This document shows, piece after piece, positions 5,923-12,470 of a stretch of DNA of 18,916 nt. The stretch lies in assembly GCA_003695745.1 (NCBI GenBank), contig RFHW01000079.1:1-18916 (forward strand). Direction: 5' to 3'. The stretch comes from Methanobacteriota archaeon. GTDB lineage: Archaea; Hydrothermarchaeota; Hydrothermarchaeia; Hydrothermarchaeales; SZUA-236. The translations under genes were made by a program, and so were the position numbers. The notes under the pieces are model-generated. The model was not told where the DNA came from. It saw nothing but the letters and a program-made list of their open reading frames with translations, and did not search any database. How positions within the stretch are numbered: the first letter of the stretch is position 1; each line of letters starts with the position of its first letter.

Positions 5923-6279
5923 ATGTCTCCCGGTCTAAGCGAAAAAGAGAAAGCCCTCTACCAGATGCATGCAGAGATATGCAAGGTATTCACAAACCCA
6001 AAAAGGCTTGAGATCATCGACCTCCTTCGAGAGGGGGAGAAGTCGGTGGGCGAGATCTCGGCCTCCACAGGTCTTGGGCAGAGCAACGTCTCGCAGCACC
6101 TCACCGTCCTCAGGGAAAAAGGGGTCGTATATCCAAGAAGAGAGGGGAACAGCATCTTCTACAGCATAGCGAATCCAAAGATATTCGACGCATGCAGGCT
6201 CATGAGAGAGGTCCTGCTGGAGAGGTTTGACGAGGAAAAGCTCCTTGCCACAGCGGCAAAGAGGAGGATGGAGGCATGA
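5923..6279 (+). CDS. ArsR-family winged-helix transcriptional regulator
   Basis: A 118-residue regulator. NPKRLEIIDLLREGEKSVGEI leads into the recognition helix region GLGQSNVSQHLTVLREKG and the wing RREGNSIFYSI. This is the standard ArsR winged-helix fold. It has only two cysteines, C20 (first helix) and C91 (last helix region), and no classic metal motif such as ELCVCDL. In dimeric ArsR sensors a cysteine pair joining the first and last helices could respond to thiols, persulfides or metals. I chose ATG 5923 over an upstream in-frame start at 5815, because the promoter lies between the two and the extra 36 residues do not belong to the fold. It overlaps the DsrE-like gene by ATGA and likely regulates this operon. 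Confidence 0.88.
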   Translation: MSPGLSEKEKALYQMHAEICKVFTNPKRLEIIDLLREGEKSVGEISASTGLGQSNVSQHLTVLREKGVVYPRREGNSIFYSIANPKIFDACRLMREVLLERFDEEKLLATAAKRRMEA

Positions 6280-6596
6280 AGCTGGGGATCGTGATATATT
6301 CGGGCGACCCTGAGACGGTGTGGAACGCCTTCCGCCTTGGCAACTTCGCCCTCAAAGAAGGCGACCAGGTCAGGGTCTTCCTCCTTGCAAAGGGCGTTGA
6401 ATGCGAGTCGCTGGACAGCGCAGACTTCCCCATCAGAGAGCAGATGCAGGCCTTTGCAGACGGAGGCGGGGAGATACTGGCCTGCGGGACCTGCCAGAGG
6501 ATGAGAGGCCAGGAGGGCTCAGAGCTCTGCCCCACATCGACGATGAAGGACCTCTATGAGATGATCAGAGACTGCGACAGGGTCCTCTCATTCTGA
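6276..6596 (+). CDS. DsrE/DsrF-like protein
   Basis: A 106-residue protein of the DsrE/F/H fold. It opens with strand KLGIVIYSGDPETVWNAFRL, has FALKEGDQVRVFLLAKGVE, and contains EILACGTCQRMRG followed by SELCPTSTMKDLYEMIRDCDRVL. Members of this fold carry sulfane sulfur on cysteine and relay it between partners; others act in unknown redox roles. Cysteines C70 and C73 (CGTC) sit where the family's active cysteine lies; C43, C85 and C100 are additional. It overlaps the regulator by ATGA and has GGAGG just upstream. With ferredoxin, thioredoxin and rhodanese downstream, a sulfur-transfer role is likely, though the partners are not proven. Confidence 0.82.
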   Translation: MKLGIVIYSGDPETVWNAFRLGNFALKEGDQVRVFLLAKGVECESLDSADFPIREQMQAFADGGGEILACGTCQRMRGQEGSELCPTSTMKDLYEMIRDCDRVLSF

Positions 6597-6598
6597 AC

Positions 6599-6841
6599 AT
6601 GCCTATGTTCGAGAAGATAACAGTCCCCCGGATACTGGCCGGCCGATGCCGGCTCTGCAGCCCATGCCCATCCATAGAGGCCTGCAGGTCCAAGGCACTC
6701 TTCAGGCTCGACGAGGACGAGCCTCCCGTCGTGGAGCAGGCATACTGCCAGGGATGCGGGGACTGCGCGGGGGCATGCCCCTACAGCGCCATAACATTAA
6801 AGACTGTCAAGGCAGAGGTATTACGCGATGGACGAGCTTGA
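6599..6841 (+). CDS. 2[4Fe-4S] ferredoxin-like protein
   Basis: An 80-residue protein with eight cysteines in two cluster motifs. The first is C17-x2-C20-x2-C23-x5-C29, with a longer last gap than usual. The second is C50-x2-C53-x2-C56-x3-C60-Pro, the classic ferredoxin motif. It should carry two [4Fe-4S] clusters and move electrons in the cytoplasm. The ATG at 6599 is two bases after the DsrE stop; a second in-frame ATG lies at 6605. The 3' end overlaps the thioredoxin gene by 14 bases. Its place in the operon suggests it feeds or drains electrons for the DsrE/thioredoxin/rhodanese chemistry. Confidence 0.88.
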   Translation: MPMFEKITVPRILAGRCRLCSPCPSIEACRSKALFRLDEDEPPVVEQAYCQGCGDCAGACPYSAITLKTVKAEVLRDGRA

Positions 6842-7232
6842 GGATATCAGGAGAAAGAAGAGGGAAGAGCTCCTGGAGCGTCTGCGTAAACGGGAGGAGG
6901 CCAGGGCCCCGCCGGAGAAGCCGATAACGATAAATGACCTCAACTTCCATGACGTGGTCCGCAGATACCCCCTTGTGGTCATTGACTGCTGGGCGCCCTG
7001 GTGTGCGCCATGCAAGATCATGGACTCTGTCATCAAAAAGATGGCCTCAGAGTATGCAGGCAAGGTGGTCTTTGGAAAGCTCAACATCGACCAGAACAGG
7101 GCGACAGCGCTGCACTACAAGGTCTCAAGCATACCCACGCTGCTCATTATGAAGGACGGCAAAGAGGTGGACCGCATCGTGGGCGCTGTCCCGAAAAAGG
7201 CAGTTGAGGACAGGCTCCAGCCATACCTTTGA
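6828..7232 (+). CDS. Thioredoxin with charged N-terminal extension
   Basis: A 134-residue protein. Residues 1-32 are a highly charged helical extension (DELEDIRRKKREELLERL...). The rest is a complete thioredoxin domain: VVIDCWAPWCAPCKIM with catalytic C59 and C62, buried D53 replacing the usual position before the site, and cis-proline P103 in SSIPTLLIM. It should reduce disulfides or persulfides in the cytoplasm; the extension may bind a partner or the next protein. GAGGT eight bases before the ATG supports this start inside the ferredoxin 3' end. The gene continues closely into the membrane-anchored thioredoxin-rhodanese gene. Confidence 0.92.
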   Translation: MDELEDIRRKKREELLERLRKREEARAPPEKPITINDLNFHDVVRRYPLVVIDCWAPWCAPCKIMDSVIKKMASEYAGKVVFGKLNIDQNRATALHYKVSSIPTLLIMKDGKEVDRIVGAVPKKAVEDRLQPYL

Positions 7233-7252
7233 AGCCGGAAGAGGATTGCCAC

Positions 7253-8071
7253 ATGGGAAAGAAGAGAAAAAAGGAAGGCGCAAGAAAAGGCGGATCCCGC
7301 AGGTTCCTGATCATCCTCGGATTGCTGGTGGCAGGCGCCTTTGCGGCAAAGACCTTTGTCTACTCCGACGACACCCCGGCGGCAGGAGGATACCGCAGCA
7401 ATGAATCAGGGATACTCTATGACTACACGCCAGAGGCCTTTGAGGCCGCGCTGAAGAGCGGCAAACCCACCATACTGGATCTCTCAGCGGACTGGTGCCC
7501 GCCCTGCAGGATAACGGCCCCCATCCTTGAGAAGCTGCGAGGGGAGTACCGGGGCGAGGTGAACATCTTCACCGCAAACGCCGACAAGGAGCGGGACCTG
7601 GTCCTCAGGTACAGGGAGGAGTGGTTCCCGGCATTCATATTCTTTGACAGGGATGGCAACGAAGTGCGGCGTGTCCGCGGCCTCATCTTCGAGGAGGATT
7701 TCCGGCTCGCAATCGAGGAGCTGCTCCATGAGGACAGCCTTGCCATAACAGTTGAGACCGTCGCCCCTGAGACGGTGCTCAACAGGCTCATGGCAGGCGA
7801 GCGGCTCACATTGATCGATGTGAGAACGCCACAGGAGTTTGACAGCGGCCACATCCCAGGCGCCATCAACATCCCTCTGGACAGGATCGATGAGGCCAGC
7901 CTGAGAGACCGGGGGATATCAGAGGATCAGGAGGTCATCGTCTACTGTCAGGGTGGTGTGAGAAGCCATCGCGCTGCCCGCATACTCTATCTCATGGGCT
8001 ATCGGAAGGTGAGGGACATGGGCGGCATCCTAGACTGGAACAGGATCGGCGGCCCGGTTGTCCGAAGCTAA
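7253..8071 (+). CDS. Membrane-anchored thioredoxin-rhodanese fusion
   Basis: A 272-residue, three-part protein. Residues 1-17 are very basic and residues 18-34 form one membrane helix, so the rest should lie outside the membrane. Residues 55-160 are a thioredoxin-like domain with WCPPC (C82, C85) and P126 in WFPAF. Residues 166-270 are a rhodanese domain with LIDVRTPQEFDSGHIPGA and the active-site loop CQGGVRS (C232). Rhodaneses carry persulfide on that cysteine; joined to a thioredoxin, the pair could release or transfer sulfur. ATG 7253 has GGAAGAGGA at good spacing; an upstream in-frame TTG at 7229 is less likely. It is the last gene of the ArsR-led operon. Confidence 0.92.
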   Translation: MGKKRKKEGARKGGSRRFLIILGLLVAGAFAAKTFVYSDDTPAAGGYRSNESGILYDYTPEAFEAALKSGKPTILDLSADWCPPCRITAPILEKLRGEYRGEVNIFTANADKERDLVLRYREEWFPAFIFFDRDGNEVRRVRGLIFEEDFRLAIEELLHEDSLAITVETVAPETVLNRLMAGERLTLIDVRTPQEFDSGHIPGAINIPLDRIDEASLRDRGISEDQEVIVYCQGGVRSHRAARILYLMGYRKVRDMGGILDWNRIGGPVVRS

Positions 8072-8125
8072 AGGCCGCCGGTCTTCACCTCGGCTTTGGC
8101 GGTGTTGACAAATGGCTTACGATAG

Positions 8126-8134
8126 CTTTAAATA
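8126..8134 (+). promoter_or_regulatory. TATA-box-like element of the lipoprotein gene
   Basis: CTTTAAATA lies about 50 bases ahead of the ATG at 8182 and would start transcription near 8158. The 110-base gap after the rhodanese gene holds nothing else convincing. Confidence 0.5.
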
Positions 8135-8181
8135 TGCCTTTTGCAAGGCTTGATTAAATTCATCACTGCAGAGGGTTGGAC

Positions 8182-8757
8182 ATGAAGAGGGTGTTGACTG
8201 GATTTTTGCTCCTTGTCATGATAGGCCTTTGGATGGGCTGCACAGGGGAGCCGGCTACAGAGGCAGGGCAAAAGACGCTTTATGTGTGCCCCACCGGGGA
8301 GAGCGTGACCAATCCAAGCCTGTGCCCGAAGGCCACTTCAGCTCCGACAACAGCGGCCCCTGCCACCGCAGCCCCCATGACCACCTCTGCCCCGACCACA
8401 TCCCCGCCGGCCACACCTCCGCCCACCACCGCAGCCCCTCAGACAACGGCCCCGCCGACGACAGCGCCGCCTGCGCCGAAGCCGACCCTTGAGATCGTGG
8501 AGAAGACCGAGTTGCAGGGGCCGGGCGGCGAGTTCTGGATAGGGGGGAAGATAAGGAACAACGGCGACAAGGAGCTGTTCTATGTGCAGGCGAGCCTGAC
8601 GCTTTTCAATAAATATGGCGAGGTGCTGGACACCAAAAAGAGCGCGCCCATAGACAGCATAGCGCCGGGGGCCACGGCAGAGTTCAACGTGATCAAGTCG
8701 AACATCCTGGCGGTGAACGTGGCCAGCTATAATCTAACGGCCCAGGCAGGTCAGTGA
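8182..8757 (+). CDS. Lipoprotein with Thr/Pro-rich linker and FxLYD-like domain
   Basis: A 191-residue surface protein. KRVLTGFLLLVMIGLWMGC is a lipoprotein-type signal with the lipid-attachment cysteine in WMGC. After a short segment with two cysteines (YVCPTGES...SLCP) comes a linker of about 50 residues made of Thr, Pro and Ala, probably glycosylated. The C-terminal ~85 residues (TLEIVEKTEL..., GGKIRNNGDKELFYVQASLT, TKKSAPIDSIAPGATAEFNV) match the FxLYD-type beta-sandwich found on many archaeal and bacterial surface proteins. No enzymatic motif is present. ATG 8182 is six bases after GAGGG and preferred to TTG 8176. The response regulator follows after four bases, suggesting co-transcription. 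Confidence 0.8.
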   Translation: MKRVLTGFLLLVMIGLWMGCTGEPATEAGQKTLYVCPTGESVTNPSLCPKATSAPTTAAPATAAPMTTSAPTTSPPATPPPTTAAPQTTAPPTTAPPAPKPTLEIVEKTELQGPGGEFWIGGKIRNNGDKELFYVQASLTLFNKYGEVLDTKKSAPIDSIAPGATAEFNVIKSNILAVNVASYNLTAQAGQ

Positions 8758-8761
8758 TATC

Positions 8762-9250
8762 GTGCGAAAGGTTCTCTTAGTGGATGATGAGCCGGATTTT
8801 CTGGTCATTATGGAGAAGCTACTGAAAAAACACGGCTATGATGTCATAGAGGCAATCAACGGGAAGAGCGGGCTTAAGAAGGCGCAGGAAAACCATCCTG
8901 ACCTGATCCTCCTTGACATCATGATGTCCGACATCAGCGGCTGGGAGGTGGCAAGGAAGCTGAAGAAAGACCCCGAGACCAGAGACATCCCCATTATCAT
9001 GCTCACCGTGATGACTGAGGAAGGCGAGATAAAGAGGAGCTTTGAATATGCAGGGGCTGAGTGGCACATCACAAAGCCCTTTGATACCGATGTGTTCTTT
9101 GCCGTCCTGGACATGGCGGCGCTCAGGTCCACAGAGCTTGAGAAACGGATCGAAGAGGCCATTGAAAGGGACAAGAAGATGAAACAGGTCTTTGACATGA
9201 TAAACCCCAAGCTCCTGGACTACAAATACGATTTTCTGAACAGAAAATAG
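8762..9250 (+). CDS. Single-domain response regulator (receiver domain)
   Basis: A 162-residue protein with one CheY-like receiver domain: acidic pair D8/D9, phospho-acceptor D52 in LLLDIMMSD, T82 in IMLTVMT and K105 in HITKPFD. All residues needed for phosphorylation and switching are there. Residues about 125-162 form a charged helix without a recognisable output domain, so it probably signals by protein contact. GTG at 8762 is the start. No histidine kinase is in the window. It directly follows the lipoprotein gene; whether the two work together is unknown. Confidence 0.92.
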   Translation: MRKVLLVDDEPDFLVIMEKLLKKHGYDVIEAINGKSGLKKAQENHPDLILLDIMMSDISGWEVARKLKKDPETRDIPIIMLTVMTEEGEIKRSFEYAGAEWHITKPFDTDVFFAVLDMAALRSTELEKRIEEAIERDKKMKQVFDMINPKLLDYKYDFLNRK

Positions 9251-9277
9251 CTCCCCGCAGGCGGGATTGCATGGGCA

Positions 9278-9291
9278 ATGATTTAAATCAT
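9278..9291 (+). promoter_or_regulatory. 14-base perfect palindrome at the nadK promoter
   Basis: ATGATTTAAATCAT is a perfect inverted repeat whose TTTAAA centre could be the TATA box, about 55 bases before the nadK ATG. A protein bound here would compete with TBP. A weak GC hairpin (CCCGC/GCGGG, about 9253-9264) lies just upstream after the response regulator. Confidence 0.45.
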
Positions 9292-9338
9292 ATCACGTTC
9301 TATTGAGATTATGATGCCTTAGCGGGGTCAGACAGAAG

Positions 9339-10157
9339 ATGAAGAACGTGCTTTTGGTCGTGAAAAAGGATGGCAGAGAGGCCTTGGAGGTGGCGAGAGA
9401 GGTGATGGAGTACCTGAATGAGCGGGGCATAAACACCACCTGCGACGTCGCAACGGGGCGGAACATGGACATACAGGGGATCGACCCGGGCGAGGCGCCG
9501 GCGGACCTGATGCTTGTCCTCGGCGGGGACGGGACGCTTCTGTGGGCGGAGTCGAAGATCTCCGGGAAGGGCATCCCCATACTTGGCATGAACTTCGGCA
9601 CCACCGGATTTCTAACAGAGATAAACCCTGAGAACTGGAAGCAGGCCATCGACCGTGTCCTCTCAGGCCGCTACACCATTGAAAGGCGAAAGAAGATCGA
9701 TGTCCGTATAAACGGGGCGAAGGCAGGCACGGCCCTGAACGAGGTTGTTGTCAAGACCGCCGTCCCGGTGGAGATGCTCAACCTTGAGATAAGGGTGGAC
9801 GAGCAGGAGGTGGAGACCGTTATGGCAGACGGCCTGATAGTGGCCACCCCCACGGGGTCAACGGCCTATTCCATGTCTGTGGGCGGGCCCATAGTGGACA
9901 CACGGGTCCGCGCCTTCATAATCACCTCCATCTCGCCATTTAAGCTTGGGGCCAGGCCCCTTGTGGTGCCTGACACCTCGAAGATATCCATAAGGATAAA
10001 GGGAAAGCAGAGCGGCGTGGTCGTCATAGACGGGGAGTCCAGAAAGGAGGTCTCTTCAAACGACGAGATCCTCTGCGCCCTTTCCAAGGACCAGACCTAT
10101 TTTGTGAAGCTTGAGAAGGACTTCTATGAAAAGATAAGGAGAAGGCTCAGGAGATAG
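9339..10157 (+). CDS. nadK: NAD kinase
   Basis: A 272-residue ATP-NAD kinase making NADP from NAD, the only route to NADP. Signature motifs are complete: GGDGT at 62-66, GTTGFLTEI after it, NE at 134-135, DGLIVATPTGSTAYSMSVGGP at about 164-184, and a C-terminal VVIDGE segment. Length is normal for archaeal and bacterial enzymes. It is the first gene of a unit with the LOG-like protein (two-base gap), thyX and a PsiE-like gene. NADP supply fits next to ThyX, which uses NADPH as reductant, although that functional link is inference. Confidence 0.95.
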   Translation: MKNVLLVVKKDGREALEVAREVMEYLNERGINTTCDVATGRNMDIQGIDPGEAPADLMLVLGGDGTLLWAESKISGKGIPILGMNFGTTGFLTEINPENWKQAIDRVLSGRYTIERRKKIDVRINGAKAGTALNEVVVKTAVPVEMLNLEIRVDEQEVETVMADGLIVATPTGSTAYSMSVGGPIVDTRVRAFIITSISPFKLGARPLVVPDTSKISIRIKGKQSGVVVIDGESRKEVSSNDEILCALSKDQTYFVKLEKDFYEKIRRRLRR

Positions 10158-10159
10158 AG

Positions 10160-10639
10160 ATGCTGCAGATCGGTGTGATAGGCTCTGGAGACGCAGAAGA
10201 AGGGGAAGAGAGGGCTGCAGAGCAGGTGGGCAGGGAGATAGCCCGGGCAGGGCACATCCTCCTGTGCGGCGGCCGGGGCGGTGTGATGGAGGCGGCGGCC
10301 AGGGGAGCGCGCTCAGAGGGCGGTCTCACCGTGGGCATCCTTCCAGGCCCATACAGGGAGGAGGCAAACCCTCATATAGCGGTGGCCATAGCCACCGACA
10401 TGGGCCACGCAAGGAACGCGATCATAGCGCGGTCTGCCGACGCCTTGATAGCGGTGGGCGGCGGGGCAGGGACCCTTTCAGAGATCGCCCTGGGCCTTAA
10501 GATGGGCAGGCCCGTCATAACCATTGAAGATGCCCCCCCAAGGCTTTTAATATCCTCTGAGGGGATATATCATTCCAGGTCGCCCCAGGAGGCGGTGAAA
10601 CTGGCAGAGGACATGGCTCAAAAAACAAAGGAGGAATGA
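10160..10639 (+). CDS. TIGR00725/LOG-like Rossmann-fold nucleotide-binding protein
   Basis: A 159-residue protein beginning with strand IGVIGSGDA. It has LLCGGRGGVMEAAARGA (37-50), TVGILPG, then ARNAIIARSADALIAVGGGAGTLSEI (84-109). These are the LOG/molybdenum-cofactor-carrier-like signatures; the longer PGGxGTxxE form of cytokinin-activating LOG enzymes is here GGGAGTLSE. Related proteins either hydrolyse nucleotide 5'-monophosphates or bind cofactors; the precise activity of this short TIGR00725-type branch is not established. It starts two bases after nadK (AGGAG upstream) and overlaps thyX by ATGA, so the three are translated as a coupled set. A nucleotide salvage or clean-up role is plausible. 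Confidence 0.82.
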   Translation: MLQIGVIGSGDAEEGEERAAEQVGREIARAGHILLCGGRGGVMEAAARGARSEGGLTVGILPGPYREEANPHIAVAIATDMGHARNAIIARSADALIAVGGGAGTLSEIALGLKMGRPVITIEDAPPRLLISSEGIYHSRSPQEAVKLAEDMAQKTKEE

Positions 10640-11340
10640 ACATAGTAAAGGTCGAGCTCATCACTTATACGAAGGACGGCATCCGGCTTGTGGCAGAGAG
10701 CGCCCGTGTGAGCGGCGTGCCCCCCGGCATGAGCGACTCGGAGATCGTGAGGATGATCGTGGAGAACGACTACCAGAGCGCCATCGAGCACATCAGCTTC
10801 ACCTTCGACATAAGCGAGATGAGCATCGCGGCGAGCCGGGAGTTCCTGGAGCACCGGATCTCAAGCCACACAGGCAGGAGCACAAGGTACAACGAGGAGG
10901 AGGGCTTCGGATATTATATCCCACGTGAGATAGAGGGGAATCCAGAGGCGCTTCGGGAGTTCAGGAGGGCCATGGAGGCCGCCAACGAGGCCTACAGGAG
11001 GCTCAAGGACCTGGGCGTGAAGAGGGAGGGCCGCAGGTATGTGCTTCCCATGGCCATGCACTGCCGCTACCTCTGGACCGTGAACGCAAGGAGCCTCATC
11101 AATTTCCTCGGCCTCAGGCTCTGTGTGAGGGCCTCCCCTGAGATGAGGGAGCTTGCAAGAAAGGTCCACGGGATCGTCAACAACATCTACCCTGAGATAT
11201 TCTCCGGCATAGACTGCAGGGGCCGCATCATGGGCGTCTGTCCGGAGAACACTGTGCGCGAGGGCTTCCCATGCCCCTATAAGAAGGGAAAGCTCCGGGT
11301 TCCCACCAAGGAGGAGGTAAAGAAGGGGAAAGACATATAA
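10636..11340 (+). CDS. thyX: Flavin-dependent thymidylate synthase, divergent motif
   Basis: A 234-residue member of the ThyX family, which methylates dUMP to dTMP using FAD, NADPH and methylene-tetrahydrofolate. Family features include SAIEHISFTFDIS (H52), the motif region EHRISSHTGRSTRY (72-85), LPMAMHCRYLWTVNARSLINFLGLRL (N150, R152) and ASPEMRELA. The classic motif is RHR-x7-S; here the first arginine is replaced by E72, while H73, R74 and S82 remain. The C-terminus adds three cysteines (C194, C202, C213) in GIDCRGRIMGVC and GFPCP that could hold a metal. A good GGAGG precedes the ATG. No thyA is visible in the window. The enzyme is probably functional, but the altered motif deserves testing. 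Confidence 0.88.
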   Translation: MNIVKVELITYTKDGIRLVAESARVSGVPPGMSDSEIVRMIVENDYQSAIEHISFTFDISEMSIAASREFLEHRISSHTGRSTRYNEEEGFGYYIPREIEGNPEALREFRRAMEAANEAYRRLKDLGVKREGRRYVLPMAMHCRYLWTVNARSLINFLGLRLCVRASPEMRELARKVHGIVNNIYPEIFSGIDCRGRIMGVCPENTVREGFPCPYKKGKLRVPTKEEVKKGKDI

Positions 11341-11355
11341 CTGCCGGGCCGGCAG
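11341..11355 (+). other. Small GC-rich hairpin between thyX and psiE-like gene
   Basis: CTGCC-GGGCC-GGCAG, a perfect five-pair stem (extendable in the centre), begins directly after the thyX stop. There is no T-run after it, so it may be an RNA-processing or stability element rather than a terminator. Confidence 0.3.
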
Positions 11356-11364
11356 GTGTGAGCC

Positions 11365-11772
11365 ATGGAAAGGGAAGAGTTCGGAAGAAAGATTTCACAG
11401 GGGCTGTTTGTCATACTCTCATTGATGATCGGCCTCCTGGCGGTCCTCTCCATAATAGACTTCTTCCTGAGCATTGGCCCCTCCTCCCTCGACATCGTAG
11501 AGTCTCACCACCTCCTGGACAAGATACTCTACTCCATCATCCTCGTGGAGCTTCTGCACCTCACCATCACCTATGCCCTGGAGGTGGTCATAGACCCCAA
11601 GGAGCTCATACTCATCATCCTCACCGCAGTGGGGCGAAAGCTCATCGTAAAGGACCTTTTTCTGGAGCCTGCATCAAGCACCGTTGCAACGGCCCTCGTC
11701 CTCCTCATATGCATCTATGCCCTGAAGAGCCTGCCCTCTGACTCAGGCCACGGCGGAATACAGGGCGATTGA
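11365..11772 (+). CDS. PsiE-like membrane protein
   Basis: A 135-residue protein with four membrane helices (about residues 13-35, 50-70, 78-95 and 104-122). ILVELLHLTITYALEVVIDPKELILIILTAVGRKLIV is recognisable as the phosphate-starvation-inducible PsiE family: a helix with Glu/His, a polar loop, then a helix leading to GRK. The biochemical role of the family is unknown. It sits 24 bases after thyX and may be the last gene of the nadK operon. Its last 30 bases overlap the 3' end of the opposing DUF92 gene, so the two transcripts would be antisense at their ends. Confidence 0.78.
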   Translation: MEREEFGRKISQGLFVILSLMIGLLAVLSIIDFFLSIGPSSLDIVESHHLLDKILYSIILVELLHLTITYALEVVIDPKELILIILTAVGRKLIVKDLFLEPASSTVATALVLLICIYALKSLPSDSGHGGIQGD

Positions 11773-12468
11773 CAGGAGCAGCCCGGCGCCTGTTGACAGG
11801 GCATTCACCGTGTTGTTCCCGATAAGACCCCTTTGCTCAGCGGTCGCTCCAAGGAGGCTGTCAATCAATGTGCCTGCAAACCCGGCCACAGCCGCAGGTA
11901 TGAAAAGGGCGCTGAAGGACAGGGGCCGCACATCCACGAGAAGGGCGAAAAGAGGTATGCAGAGGGCTGCCAGAAGGCCGGAGAAGGTGCCGAGAATGGA
12001 GATGGCACCATCCGTTCCAGCCTCCACCTCCTCGAAGGTGGTTATCAGCCTGGGCCGGCTGGCCGATAGCTCGCCGATCTCGCTGGAGACCGTGTCCGCA
12101 GCTGCAGCCGCAACAGCGGACACATAGCCCACAAAGAGCATAGAGCTGTGCTGGGGCAGCAGGCCGGCCAACGCAGCGGCCACGGCCGGGAAAAAGCCGT
12201 TTGCAAGGACATTGTCAAAGCTCCTCTTCCTCTGGGCGACGCCCAGCTCTGTCTTCCTGTCATACCCGATCCGTGTCGCCGCAGCCCCAAGCACATGAAA
12301 GGCGAGGAGTATGAGAAAACCCCTGAAGCCCAGGGAGAGATAGACCACAAGACCCACAAAAAAGGCTGCCATAGAGCCCTTCCCGTCCATCCTCGCATAT
12401 CTCAGGGAGAAGGGCGCGATGAGGATGGAGATGAGGATATATTCGGCTATGAGGCGTACAAGGGGCAT
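11743..12468 (-). CDS. DUF92/TIGR00297-family membrane protein (phytyl-phosphate-kinase-like)
   Basis: A 241-residue protein with about six membrane helices. Diagnostic segments are GGxxAFFVG-type GSMAAFFVGLVVY, RKRSFDNVLANGFFPA, AAAADTVSSEIGEL, GTDGAISILGTFSGL and GTLIDSLLGATAEQRG. This is the DUF92 family, which includes the plant enzyme VTE6 (phytyl-phosphate kinase) and TMEM19. Archaeal members are plausible prenyl-phosphate kinases. It begins two bases after the FAD-dehydrogenase gene ends, so the two are one transcription unit. With the divergently placed UbiA-type prenyltransferase, a role in activating or recycling prenyl groups is a reasonable inference. Substrate is unknown. Confidence 0.85.
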   Translation of the reverse strand: MPLVRLIAEYILISILIAPFSLRYARMDGKGSMAAFFVGLVVYLSLGFRGFLILLAFHVLGAAATRIGYDRKTELGVAQRKRSFDNVLANGFFPAVAAALAGLLPQHSSMLFVGYVSAVAAAAADTVSSEIGELSASRPRLITTFEEVEAGTDGAISILGTFSGLLAALCIPLFALLVDVRPLSFSALFIPAAVAGFAGTLIDSLLGATAEQRGLIGNNTVNALSTGAGLLLSIALYSAVA

Positions 12469-12470
12469 TT

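Noticed and set aside
8072..8104. Possible hairpin CCGCC...GGCGG after the rhodanese gene
   Set aside because: Only about five pairs with a long loop and no T-run; not convincing as a terminator.
8338..8484. Repetitive Thr/Pro/Ala-coding stretch as a DNA repeat array or CRISPR
   Set aside because: It is in frame inside the lipoprotein and is a low-complexity linker, with no regular repeat-spacer pattern.
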